Shown here in pieces: positions 33,776 through 41,640 of a DNA stretch of 64,000 nucleotides (positions are counted from its first letter, which is position 1; each line of letters starts with the position of its first letter). The notes beneath the pieces are model-generated. The model searched no databases and had not been told where the DNA came from. It saw nothing but the letters and a program-made list of their open reading frames with translations. The position numbers and the translations under genes are program-made. Source of the stretch: Dawidia soli. GTDB lineage: Bacteria > Bacteroidota > Bacteroidia > Cytophagales > Cyclobacteriaceae. The stretch is from positions 1 through 64,000 of the forward strand of contig NZ_JAHESC010000032.1 in the NCBI RefSeq assembly GCF_018598185.1. Reading direction: 5' to 3'.

Positions 33776-35578
33776 TCATGGGTATACACGCACGTCGCCG
33801 CTGATTACTAAGTCGGATGCAGGGCCTACAATGTAGTTCACCGTCCCGGGGCCAAGAACCGGCTTATTGATGAAACTCTTACCGTATAGAGTTATATTGA
33901 TCGTGTCTTCAATAAATATATTTATGGCGTGTGGCGCTGACGCACCCGCCTCAAGTACAGCACCGGTAAGAATGAGCGTGTATACCTGATTGTTGTGGTT
34001 GGTCTCAAACAGCTTGCCGTCAGATTTTAGATTTTTCAGCCTTCCAGAAATCAGCACTTTGTAGTTAAACCCAAAAATGAACAAAGTAGGCGCATTCCCG
34101 ATCAAAGTACCTTGTAGATCAAAGTACTGTCCTCCCTCTCCGAATATATAATTTCCTTCGGTGAGTTCAACCCTTCCGGTTATTGTCATCAAGCTCGGAC
34201 TGCCAAGAAAAGTGAAATTGAAAAAGTCTCCCTTCAACACCACCGGGTTTGAACTCGTTCTATTGTAGGTACAGTTTCGCCAAACGCCATCCAGCACCAA
34301 TAGAGTTACCTGAGCATTCAATATGGCGACAGTATTAGCAACACACTGCGCAAAAGTATCCGTTGAAGGGCCAGCATTAAACGTACAGGTTCTAAGAAAA
34401 CCGCTTAAAACAACTTTCGACCCAAGCACAACTACTACGGTGCCCCCAACTAAGGACAGCTCATAATTGCCTGATGTGATATACGTGGTGGCACCCGCTG
34501 GCTGGGCGATTTTCAGTTTGTATGAATTAACAAATGTAGAATTGTTAGTTACCGGTTCTTTAAACAAGCCATGTGCGGTCGCATTGTAGTTGACATCGAA
34601 GGAGAAGCCATTGAAGCAAGGAGAGATTGCACTAGTCGTTGTCGAGTTGTTATTAATCGCCAGTTTGACCACACCATTCCCCGTGCTTCCGTTTCCGTCA
34701 CAAACAATGCACGGCTGGTCGGCACTTGGCGCGATCTCGACGCAGCCTTCGAACGTGCCTATGGTGAGTAACAAAGGCATCGTAAGGAATGTGCCTTTCA
34801 ACTGTAACGCCGTTCTCCAGCGAATGGAATATTGTCTTGCACTTTGACCAGGTTTGTTGAATTTAAAAATGCCTGCTGTGTTGGCATCTATTTTGAAATC
34901 GAATTCACCAGCAATCTTCACCGGTAAGTTTGAGTTCGCTATTGCCGTGTAATCGAATAATATAGCACCAGCTTGTGATACCGAAATCTGAACACCACCG
35001 CCAAGCGTCCCATACTCGACACCATTCACAGCCAGATTTGTATTCACTGTGTAATCACCCGGCAGGAACATCACTTTGTCACCGGCACCTGCACGCGACG
35101 CTATGCCGTCTGGGGCGAACGGCCTTGAAATGTCACCTTTCAATCCGTGGTTATTATCACCATCCGGTGAGACAAACAGCACATTCGGAAACTTGATGTC
35201 TCCACCGCGCAAAAGGTCTGCATCTGTCAGGACTGAATTTAGCTCAGCGAGAGTGTCGATGTCTTCGGTTTTCAAAAACGTAAGCCCCTGGATGATGCCG
35301 TACATTTTTTCCAAAGTGTCAGCAATTGCTGGCACATTTCCTTTGATCGACTCTATAGCGGCCTGTGTTTCTCCCGCCGGCGCAAGATCCGCATCGAGCA
35401 GAAGGACATTCAACTTAGCCAGCGAGTCTATATCCTGCCGCGTCAGATACTGTGCGTCCGGAAGCTTTTGCAGGATTGCAAAAAGCAGCTCCTCGACCAC
35501 AGAGCGAAAAGGCGGTGTCGGTGCCATATTAGAGGTATTGTTGTTTGAGAATCCATCCGAGGAGGGCACCGGCTGCAA
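33776..35578 (-). CDS. Spike/receptor-binding-like beta-rich protein
   Basis: 600 residues. Residues 20-130 hold three similar helical segments ('LTRQDIDSLAKLNVLLLDADL', 'LKTEDIDTLAELNSVLTDADL', 'DIKFPNVLFVSPDGDNN'), a repeated stalk motif. From about 130 ('FVSPDGDNNHGLKGDISRPF') the sequence resembles pectate-lyase-like parallel beta-helix proteins of phage spikes, with Asn ladders and short repeated strands to the end. It has no signal peptide or membrane segment. As the last gene of the structural operon and next to cell-wall enzymes, it is likely the host-attachment protein of the virus-like element. Beta-helix call is by repeat pattern only. Confidence 0.6.
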   Translation of the reverse strand: MQPVPSSDGFSNNNTSNMAPTPPFRSVVEELLFAILQKLPDAQYLTRQDIDSLAKLNVLLLDADLAPAGETQAAIESIKGNVPAIADTLEKMYGIIQGLTFLKTEDIDTLAELNSVLTDADLLRGGDIKFPNVLFVSPDGDNNHGLKGDISRPFAPDGIASRAGAGDKVMFLPGDYTVNTNLAVNGVEYGTLGGGVQISVSQAGAILFDYTAIANSNLPVKIAGEFDFKIDANTAGIFKFNKPGQSARQYSIRWRTALQLKGTFLTMPLLLTIGTFEGCVEIAPSADQPCIVCDGNGSTGNGVVKLAINNNSTTTSAISPCFNGFSFDVNYNATAHGLFKEPVTNNSTFVNSYKLKIAQPAGATTYITSGNYELSLVGGTVVVVLGSKVVLSGFLRTCTFNAGPSTDTFAQCVANTVAILNAQVTLLVLDGVWRNCTYNRTSSNPVVLKGDFFNFTFLGSPSLMTITGRVELTEGNYIFGEGGQYFDLQGTLIGNAPTLFIFGFNYKVLISGRLKNLKSDGKLFETNHNNQVYTLILTGAVLEAGASAPHAINIFIEDTINITLYGKSFINKPVLGPGTVNYIVGPASDLVISGDVRVYP

Positions 35579-36194
35579 TGGTCACCCCTGCCATGATCCG
35601 CTTAAACGTAACCTTGGTCATGGCCCGGAAATCGATTAACGTATACGTGAAGCGATTGCCGTAGAGCGCCTCATGCCGACGGCACAGGGCTATAAAGGAT
35701 TCGAAGTCCTGGGCATTTTGGAACACCTGGCACCCGGCGGAATACCGTCCAATCACCGCCGTAGTGCCCGATTGCTCCGCTCGGTGAATGTTAATGCCAA
35801 ATAGGCCGGTTTGCTTTTCTCCGTTGAACAAGTCGAGGATTGAGTCGCGGTTATAATCGCGGATCACCGTCAGCGGTAGCACCTGGACAAGGGCCGTGTA
35901 TGTGCTTCTGTGCTTTCCAATGGCATAAGCTTCCCGATATTGTCCTTGCGGAAGGATTGCCGTTCCTTGCGGGTAGGCCGGGTTGTTTAGCCAATAAGTT
36001 CCGGGGTCGGTCGTTGCAGGAAATACATGATAGTTCCATTTACCGTCGCTCTTCGTATAAAACACGTGTATTTCATCATCGAATTGGTTTGATTCAGTGC
36101 TGCGACCACGCAACCCTACGATGTTCACCTCGTAGGGCCGCGTGAATAGGTCGTAGTCATAGTCCCTCAAAATGGCTTTTATTCGCGAGAGCAT
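35529..36194 (-). CDS. L,D-transpeptidase-like protein with C-terminal TM helix
   Basis: 221 residues. The pattern 'FGINIHRAEQSGTTAVIGRYSAGCQVF' (132-158) gives His137 and Cys155 in the spacing of the YkuD L,D-transpeptidase signature (H...S-x-G-C), with SAGC in place of the usual SHGC. A hydrophobic helix closes the protein (about 200-217). It overlaps the spike gene by 50 bases and the lysozyme gene by one base. Such domains in virus particles cut or rebuild peptidoglycan crosslinks during entry; here it would act from the particle or at the membrane. Function inferred from the motif; the S-A-G-C change could alter activity. Confidence 0.65.
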   Translation of the reverse strand: MLSRIKAILRDYDYDLFTRPYEVNIVGLRGRSTESNQFDDEIHVFYTKSDGKWNYHVFPATTDPGTYWLNNPAYPQGTAILPQGQYREAYAIGKHRSTYTALVQVLPLTVIRDYNRDSILDLFNGEKQTGLFGINIHRAEQSGTTAVIGRYSAGCQVFQNAQDFESFIALCRRHEALYGNRFTYTLIDFRAMTKVTFKRIMAGVTIAAGALLGWILKQQYL

Positions 36195-36718
36195 TACGGC
36201 GTAAATTGAAATTTGTTGATCCGGTTAATCCAGCCACCGTAGAAAACTGCCTGGCTAGGCTTCCGTGCCACAATGTTATCGTAGAAGAGTCGGCGAGCCA
36301 CTTTCAGTTTCTTAAAGAACACCTCTTGGTCACAGCCATTTATCGCCCGCAACGTCAGTGGTCCGACAACTCCATCATCGTCGATCTTCAGGAGACGCTG
36401 CACCTGCTTGGCGGCAGTGGACCGGCCGGAGTTGTAGCCCCAATCAACGATGATATTTGCAATCGATTGGTTTTGTATTAGATCACCTTTGAAGTAGTCC
36501 CAGAAAACTGTTTTGGCGACAAAATATGCGTCTTCCTTTTCCAACAGTTTGATGTCCTCGGCGTCGATGTCACCATCGCTGTCCTTGTCGTGCCCATGTT
36601 CTTTCCATACGGCCAATATTACGCCGTACTTCGTTGGCCCACCCTTGTCGGCAGGGTGGTTCACATATCCACCTTCAAGCTGCACAAGCTTGTCGGCCAA
36701 CCCCTCAAATCTCGCCAT
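36194..36718 (-). CDS. GH108 lysozyme (endolysin) with PG-binding domain
   Basis: 174 residues. The glycosidase start 'LVQLEGGYVNHPADKGGPTKYGV' (12-33) has the catalytic Glu15 of the GH108 (ZliS) family; the C-terminal half is the PG_binding_3-like part ('QVQRLLKIDDDGVVGPLTLRAIN'). An acidic insert 'DKDSDGDIDAEDIKLLEKED' (about 45-64) looks like an EF-hand-type calcium loop and replaces the usual short loop of the family. No signal peptide, so it is released by the holin or carried in the particle. Next to the L,D-transpeptidase-like gene it forms a cell-wall entry or lysis pair. Confidence 0.88.
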   Translation of the reverse strand: MARFEGLADKLVQLEGGYVNHPADKGGPTKYGVILAVWKEHGHDKDSDGDIDAEDIKLLEKEDAYFVAKTVFWDYFKGDLIQNQSIANIIVDWGYNSGRSTAAKQVQRLLKIDDDGVVGPLTLRAINGCDQEVFFKKLKVARRLFYDNIVARKPSQAVFYGGWINRINKFQFTP

Positions 36719-36744
36719 AGTTGTTATTGTTTAGTTATTGAATT

Positions 36745-37698
36745 TCACCTCGTATATTTTATGTCCTGGGTAGGCACCCGAAAGATGCTGTTATCAATGC
36801 TTCGCACCCACGTCATCCCGTTTTCAACCCGCAGCTCGTCGCCCAGCACTGCGTTTGCCTGGACAGGTATTCTGTTATCTTGGGTATCAATCACAAACGT
36901 CGGCCGCATCGTAACTACGTCACGGTATAAAGCAAAACCTTGAAGGCTCCATACACCCGAATCATTTACCTTTAAGCCTATCCGCAAAAATTCCGTCTTT
37001 AGTGTATTGCGGGCTTCCTCGTTTCCTTGAAATGCGTAATCCAAAAGGTCGGTTACGATCGTCTTGCCAACAATATCTATTAGCTTGTAGTACGAGTTAA
37101 CAGCCGAGTAATCGGTTGTCGAATGCATACCACGCAATGCACTTATAACTGCTTCGAGATTCTTAGCTCGCGCAGCATTGTAAAGTATTCGCGCTTGTGT
37201 TGAAGCTTCGCCGATCGAGGATACTGACAATGCAGACGCTGCGACAATCATTTTAAACGTCGTTTCATCAATCACTTCGCCATAGCCTGCAATCTTCAAT
37301 GCGTTAGCCGTCCCCTGGCCGAACTGGCCGTCAATTCCACCGTTAGCGTTCATGACTGAAACGCCAATTTTATTCGCGATAGCTTGCTGCAGTTGAGTAA
37401 CGCGCGCGCCCCGACTGCCGCGTTTCAATGGGAAAGCGTCGTTACGGTTCGTTGAAGTTGATGCCTTTGCGATTGACGTCGACGCCGGCATATTGTTGTT
37501 GATGATAATCGGTGAACTGTCGTTATCACTCCTGAGCAACGTCGGGTTCCGTCGCAATCGGCTATAGAGTAAATATCCAGCGCCACCGACTGCAATAACA
37601 GCTAGTGCAGCCACAAACACCCTCGATGTGCTGATACCTTTCATTTTGGAACCTGATTTCCGGTCCCTTCTTTTCCTGCCCCTCTTCATTTCTATCAT
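36745..37698 (-). CDS. Membrane-anchored peptidoglycan-binding protein
   Basis: 317 residues. A basic N-terminus (KRGRKRRDRK) precedes one membrane helix at about 24-46 (VFVAALAVIAVGGAGYLLYS). Residues about 92-155 resemble a PG_binding_1 domain ('PLKRGSRGARVTQLQQAI', 'GGIDGQFGQGTANALK'). The rest is helical, ending with short strands. In membrane-containing viruses, proteins of this layout lie in the internal membrane or vertex. It overlaps the next gene upstream by four bases. No nuclease, protease or catalytic motif seen. Confidence 0.68.
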   Translation of the reverse strand: MIEMKRGRKRRDRKSGSKMKGISTSRVFVAALAVIAVGGAGYLLYSRLRRNPTLLRSDNDSSPIIINNNMPASTSIAKASTSTNRNDAFPLKRGSRGARVTQLQQAIANKIGVSVMNANGGIDGQFGQGTANALKIAGYGEVIDETTFKMIVAASALSVSSIGEASTQARILYNAARAKNLEAVISALRGMHSTTDYSAVNSYYKLIDIVGKTIVTDLLDYAFQGNEEARNTLKTEFLRIGLKVNDSGVWSLQGFALYRDVVTMRPTFVIDTQDNRIPVQANAVLGDELRVENGMTWVRSIDNSIFRVPTQDIKYTR

Positions 37699-38093
37699 TT
37701 TTTGCCGGCCAGAATTGTAATCAACTGATTGTATTCGTCGCTGCTCAATTCATCTTCCAAATCAGCATTCAGATTCCGGTTGTACAAATTCATATATTCC
37801 TTTTGAACACGAGCATACATTGTCTTAGAAGGAAGCTGATTGAATACCTGAAAGATCGCAGCCTCATTAGATCCCCAACCAAAGTAATTGTCATTTTCGA
37901 ATGCCATCTTTAGTTGCTTTGCAAGCGTCGCCGGGTCTCCCTCATCGAGGCTGTGCTTCTGTGCGGTGCTTGACACAATTCTTCTGTAAAAATGACGGCC
38001 GACAAGGAACAGACCCGTAGCGGTGCCCGTCGCTAGTAGTGTGCCTACGGCTACGTTTTTTAAGCTGTTCAGTTGTCTGGTCGTCATTTCCAT
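37695..38093 (-). CDS. Small single-TM protein of the structural operon
   Basis: 132 residues with a hydrophobic helix near 13-29 (NVAVGTLLATGTATGLFLVG) followed by a positively charged stretch and a helical soluble part ending in KK. No family recognised. Its stop overlaps the start of the PG-binding protein by four bases, so the two are translated together. Probably a virion membrane protein by position. Confidence 0.55.
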   Translation of the reverse strand: MEMTTRQLNSLKNVAVGTLLATGTATGLFLVGRHFYRRIVSSTAQKHSLDEGDPATLAKQLKMAFENDNYFGWGSNEAAIFQVFNQLPSKTMYARVQKEYMNLYNRNLNADLEDELSSDEYNQLITILAGKK

Positions 38094-38096
38094 TTC

Positions 38097-38279
38097 TTAC
38101 AGTCCTAAGGCCCGCTTGGCCAATGCCGTCTTAACAGGATCGTTCTGTACCACATCCGCGAGCTTCTTAATCTCCCGTACCTGCAGGCGCTCCATCAGGG
38201 CACTTGCTGCGCGCAACTTCTCCTCGGCCTCGTTAGCCGTGGCCGCTTGTATGGTTACTTCATATTTATATTTGTTCAT
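38097..38279 (-). CDS. 60-residue basic helical protein
   Basis: Short strand 'NKYKYEVTIQAATANEAEEK', then a long amphipathic helix with Arg and Lys. It overlaps the previous gene by four bases. The first half resembles small ferredoxin-like domains that bind nucleic acid or protein; nothing more can be said. Confidence 0.5.
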   Translation of the reverse strand: MNKYKYEVTIQAATANEAEEKLRAASALMERLQVREIKKLADVVQNDPVKTALAKRALGL

Positions 38280-39079
38280 GGCCTGTTAATTGCGACGGTA
38301 TTTATCACGACGTCGATTTTTCTTTTGTCCTCGGCAAGCGCCTGAAGAATGAGAATTACCCGATCGAACTCCTCCTTCAGAAACTGAGCCTTTAATTGTT
38401 CGACAAACGATACGGCGGCCTGTTCATCTTCCGTGAGTTCATGACTGTCGCCCTTGGCGTGAAAGCTTACGGATCCTTCCGTAGCGGACTCGGGATTCTG
38501 CGCGGGTACATTGATTAAACCGGCGAGAGCTTCACCGCCTGGCATGCTCTTTATTATTGATGGATTCCTCCGAATAAAGCTTTCCACGAAAGTGGAACCG
38601 ATCTCCCCGAGCAATCCCTTCAACGGCGACTGTTGTTCCTTCAATGCCTTATGCTCGATCTCCAGTTTTTCCAGTTCTTTCTCCAGCTCCGCATATTCGC
38701 TTTTTAATTCATTGAATTCACGCTCTAGCGTGGCATGCTGCCAGTCTCGTTTTTGTCGATCGACCTGCTCGGCGATCTTCGCGTCAATGTCTATCCCGGA
38801 AAGCCCCTCTTTTGTATTGTCTGTTAGTGTGAAAATGTACCGGTCGTTATTGTTGCTGCTCCCCGTAAAGAATAAGATCTCGATCGCTTTAGTGTCTCCG
38901 TCCACGAATCGATTAAAGTCCATAAATTCTTCCGGGTCGCTTGTCCTCCTAACAGCTTTGAATCCGTCGACGACAATTTCGTACTCGATCGGCCTTCCCT
39001 TCTCCGCATACAGGCGGAGGTACTCCTGCCTTTTCTCCACCTTGATGGGGTCGTATGACTCCTTCTTCACAAATCCCAT
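38276..39079 (-). CDS. Coiled-coil structural protein
   Basis: 267 residues. Beta-rich N-terminal part (1-95: 'PIEYEIVVDGFKAVRRT', 'AIEILFFTGSSNNNDRYIFTLTD'), then a long coiled coil at about 105-150 (EREFNELKSEYAELEKELEK), then a low-complexity linker and a helical end. No signal or membrane part. By position it could be a vertex, scaffold or spike-base protein. Function not known. Confidence 0.55.
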   Translation of the reverse strand: MGFVKKESYDPIKVEKRQEYLRLYAEKGRPIEYEIVVDGFKAVRRTSDPEEFMDFNRFVDGDTKAIEILFFTGSSNNNDRYIFTLTDNTKEGLSGIDIDAKIAEQVDRQKRDWQHATLEREFNELKSEYAELEKELEKLEIEHKALKEQQSPLKGLLGEIGSTFVESFIRRNPSIIKSMPGGEALAGLINVPAQNPESATEGSVSFHAKGDSHELTEDEQAAVSFVEQLKAQFLKEEFDRVILILQALAEDKRKIDVVINTVAINRP

Positions 39080-39080
39080 G

Positions 39081-39392
39081 TTAGTTCACGATAATAATTT
39101 GAATCACTTTTACCCTTCGCGTGCCTTGTCCAGGGTTGCTTATTACAATTTCGCCACGATGCTGATGTACGTTCTCGGGAAGTTCATCATCCGTTGAGTC
39201 GTAAATGCCGTAGTCCGACTCCACCACGATACCCGGCGGGTCGTCCACCAGGAAGAACAATTCGTTATAGGCCGCGAGCCATATTCTCTCATTCTCCCGG
39301 ATCACCAAATCACGATAACGCAAGTGATACCGGTTAAACCCGAGCTGTTTTATTCGCTGCGGCACATAGCCGAGAATGAATGACTCGCTCAT
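39081..39392 (-). CDS. Beta-rich 103-residue structural protein
   Basis: Predicted mostly strands ('YHLRYRDLVIRENERIWLAAYNELFFLVDD', then 'GEIVISNPGQGTRRVKVIQIIIVN'). The alternating hydrophobic pattern and the length fit a single small beta sandwich. It lies in a run of four short beta-rich genes with overlapping ends, a layout common for capsid and minor capsid genes. Not recognised as any family. Confidence 0.55.
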   Translation of the reverse strand: MSESFILGYVPQRIKQLGFNRYHLRYRDLVIRENERIWLAAYNELFFLVDDPPGIVVESDYGIYDSTDDELPENVHQHRGEIVISNPGQGTRRVKVIQIIIVN

Positions 39393-39745
39393 AGGTGTAT
39401 CTCTATCGGGTCCAGGGGGTCAGCTCTGCCGTCATTGTCTGTTTCTTCAACCTCAACTTCCAGAAGCTCCTCTGTCTCTTCATACTGGACGTAAATTCTC
39501 ACGACAAGCGGACCGCTGAAGATCTCTCCTTTGAACCATGCGGTAATCAGAGCGTTATCTCCCTCTATATCCACTGCCGCAAACTTTGGAACCTCTCCTG
39601 TCACATAGGGTGCGGCGCTAAAATGACTATCTTCGATACGGATTAGCGATTCGTCCGAGTGTGGCGTGTCGGCGTCGTATACGTCGGCAACATAGAATAC
39701 GTCTCTGCTGTCGTTCGCCTGAAATGTTACCGTTCCTATTCTCAT
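39389..39745 (-). CDS. Beta-rich 118-residue structural protein
   Basis: Strands 'IGTVTFQANDSRDVFYVADV', 'KFAAVDIEGDNALITAWFKGEIFSGPLVVRIYVQY' and an acidic tail (EEVEETDNDG). The pattern fits a jelly-roll or Ig-like sandwich. Its stop overlaps the next start, and its own start overlaps the 47-residue gene by four bases. Capsid or vertex role is inferred from position. Confidence 0.55.
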   Translation of the reverse strand: MRIGTVTFQANDSRDVFYVADVYDADTPHSDESLIRIEDSHFSAAPYVTGEVPKFAAVDIEGDNALITAWFKGEIFSGPLVVRIYVQYEETEELLEVEVEETDNDGRADPLDPIEIHL

Positions 39746-39885
39746 TTTCTCGTCGCTGTTACTAACAGGCCCATTACTCGCTTCACGTTTGCCGGTAATC
39801 TGATTTCGACCGGTTTGTAACGCTCCAGCTTGTCAAGCTCCAATTTCACCAGCGTGTATTTATATTTTACTCGCGTTACCACCAT
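39742..39885 (-). CDS. 47-residue protein sharing a motif with its neighbour
   Basis: Reads MVVTRVKYKYTLVKLELDKL and ends LPANVKRVMGLLVTATRK. The end matches 'LDKNVRLVHGILLSSD' in the 125-residue protein just upstream (pattern L-x-x-NV-[KR]-x-V-x-G-[IL]-L-[LV]), which suggests a shared strand-turn-strand unit. It overlaps the downstream gene by ATGA and starts 5 bases after the upstream stop, so it is well embedded in the operon. Easily missed because of its size. Confidence 0.6.
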   Translation of the reverse strand: MVVTRVKYKYTLVKLELDKLERYKPVEIRLPANVKRVMGLLVTATRK

Positions 39886-39889
39886 GTCG

Positions 39890-40267
39890 TTATTTCATTT
39901 CGCATTGTAGCACGACAATCACACGGTACAGGGTAAAGGCTGCATTGGGATTGTCTGTATCCTTGTACAATATCTTCACTTCTCCATTTCCTGATACAAC
40001 ACCATTGCCTAGCTTTCGAAACTTCTCGTTTGGCGGCACAGAAATGCCCGACATCAGAAGCTTACTCTCATAGTCCTCGGGGAATAGTTCATCACCATTG
40101 ATCTCGATACGTTGTGAACCGCGATAAAAGAGCATATTCGGTAAGTCTGACGACAACAGGATGCCGTGAACCAGCCTTACATTTTTGTCTAGGTCGAACT
40201 TTTTGGTGTATGACGTCGCTGCGCCATCCACCAAAAAGCTGTAAACCTTATCAACTATCAGTGCCAT
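39890..40267 (-). CDS. Beta-rich 125-residue protein, candidate second jelly-roll capsid protein
   Basis: Nearly all predicted strands: 'DKVYSFLVDGAATSYTKKFDL', 'VRLVHGILLSSDLPNMLFYRGSQRIEI', then 'GNGEVKILYKDTDN' and 'FTLYRVIVVLQCEM'. The length and strand count (about eight) match a single jelly-roll barrel. It follows the 242-residue protein by 3 bases. Together they could be a two-protein capsid like those of sphaerolipovirus-type viruses, or one is a minor capsid protein. Family not recognised; structural inference. Confidence 0.5.
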   Translation of the reverse strand: MALIVDKVYSFLVDGAATSYTKKFDLDKNVRLVHGILLSSDLPNMLFYRGSQRIEINGDELFPEDYESKLLMSGISVPPNEKFRKLGNGVVSGNGEVKILYKDTDNPNAAFTLYRVIVVLQCEMK

Positions 40268-40270
40268 ATA

Positions 40271-40999
40271 CTACGGAATCGTGGCTGTCCCCTCAAGACC
40301 AACATACAATACCGTGTTGGCAGTCAGCCCTGTCACTGTGCCAAGCTCTACTTCGAACTCGATGTCGATGTCATCGTGAATCAAGCGAGGGTTGGCCAGC
40401 TTGTAGTAGCCACGGGGAACAATGCTGAAATCAGTAGTGACAAACTTCCTGTTCGACGTGTCACTTACTAATTGCTTCTTGTTCGCCTTTAACTTGAATT
40501 CGCCGTTTGCAAGAGCACCTAAGCCTTCAATGGTTTGGAACTTCGTCGTCTTAATATCATCTACGCCCAGTGACACCGCCTCCCCGGTTAGCAGATAAAT
40601 TCCACTGACGAGCAACGCCATGTTCTTGGGGAGCTTGCCGTTCGAGATATTGCGTAAGCTTACCTCTTTCACATCTTGGCTTTCAAACATTTTGATGGTC
40701 TTCGCGCCGTTAACCGGCTTGATTGAATACACAAGGTGATCGGCCAGGCGCAACTTACCGTTCAATAATTGCTCTTTGATGTGCTTAGGCAGTTCCGAGA
40801 AAAATTTTTCAAATTCAGCTCGGCTCCCTTTTGAAGGGATAGGCTTTTTAACGAGCTTGCTCATTGCCTTGGCTCGGGCTACAGGGTTTAGGCTGTTTAA
40901 GAAACCCATCAACTCCACATCCATTTCTCCATTTAACCCCATCAGTTCTGCGGGATTTTCGTACTCGCTTTCGACGAGTTGTCCTAATGCTCCTAGCAT
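40271..40999 (-). CDS. Candidate major capsid protein
   Basis: 242 residues. The first 95 are helical with two 'ELMG-x-x-x' stretches; from about 96 the sequence is strand-rich: 'EVSLRNISNGKLPKNMALLVSGIYLLTG', 'FVTTDFSIVPRGYYKLANPRLIHDDIDIEFEVELG', 'NTVLYVGLEGTATIP'. The long alternating strand near the end with 'FEVEL...LYVGLEG' is the kind of pattern seen in jelly-roll capsid proteins. It has no membrane segment, signal or enzyme motif, and it sits at the centre of the operon. No resemblance to HK97-fold capsids is seen. Structure prediction would decide. Confidence 0.45.
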   Translation of the reverse strand: MLGALGQLVESEYENPAELMGLNGEMDVELMGFLNSLNPVARAKAMSKLVKKPIPSKGSRAEFEKFFSELPKHIKEQLLNGKLRLADHLVYSIKPVNGAKTIKMFESQDVKEVSLRNISNGKLPKNMALLVSGIYLLTGEAVSLGVDDIKTTKFQTIEGLGALANGEFKLKANKKQLVSDTSNRKFVTTDFSIVPRGYYKLANPRLIHDDIDIEFEVELGTVTGLTANTVLYVGLEGTATIP

Positions 41000-41055
41000 G
41001 GTTATAATTGTTTGATTGTTAAAGTGCTTTCCTACTTTTGTATTCTTGCTTTTTT

Positions 41056-41628
41056 TTAGAATTCCCGCTCGATTTCGTATCCGGAAACGTCTGAGCGGCC
41101 CTGCTGACTCATCGCTGCAATCTGCTCCTGGACACGATCGATCTCACTCATATCGAGTTCTTGCGTACCATAGGGATTTACAAAATATGTCACTTCGTCA
41201 TTGCCTAATCCGTTAATAGCCGGTTTCTCAGAATCCCCTTGCGGCACGTATAGCTTTTCCGAGAAGTTTTTAAAGAACGTGGTGACGCGGTCTTTTGCAT
41301 CGGTGGCGATCTGTCTCATATCGAAGCCATCGATACCTACCCCGTCCACTGTACCACCCGCTTTTTGGAATCCATTGCTTAATGCAACTCCTAAACCTGC
41401 AGCCATGAGGTATTGATTCTGTTTGTGAATTCCAATGATTGCGACCGGAACACCAATTATCAATGAGTGCTTTCCTATCATTGCACCCACGCCGGCTGCA
41501 CCTATGGCTGCCAAAAGAACGAGCGCGCTCTCTTTGGCGGTCGTGCCATAAGTATTGGCGGCCGCTTTCGCTATACCAGCCAAACCTAAGCTGCCGTGTT
41601 TTCGATTTCTTCTTCGTCTCCTTCCCAT
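41056..41628 (-). CDS. Gly/Ala-rich membrane protein of the structural operon
   Basis: 190 residues. A very basic start (MGRRRRRNRKHGS) precedes two adjacent hydrophobic stretches (about 36-68 and 72-90, rich in Gly and Ala), then a soluble acidic region with the motif NGLGNDEV (about 140) and a charged end. Arg-rich ends on virion membrane proteins often contact the genome. The NGLG motif recurs in neighbours. It is 56 bases upstream of the candidate capsid gene. Confidence 0.55.
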   Translation of the reverse strand: MGRRRRRNRKHGSLGLAGIAKAAANTYGTTAKESALVLLAAIGAAGVGAMIGKHSLIIGVPVAIIGIHKQNQYLMAAGLGVALSNGFQKAGGTVDGVGIDGFDMRQIATDAKDRVTTFFKNFSEKLYVPQGDSEKPAINGLGNDEVTYFVNPYGTQELDMSEIDRVQEQIAAMSQQGRSDVSGYEIEREF

Positions 41629-41640
41629 CGTGATCGATAT

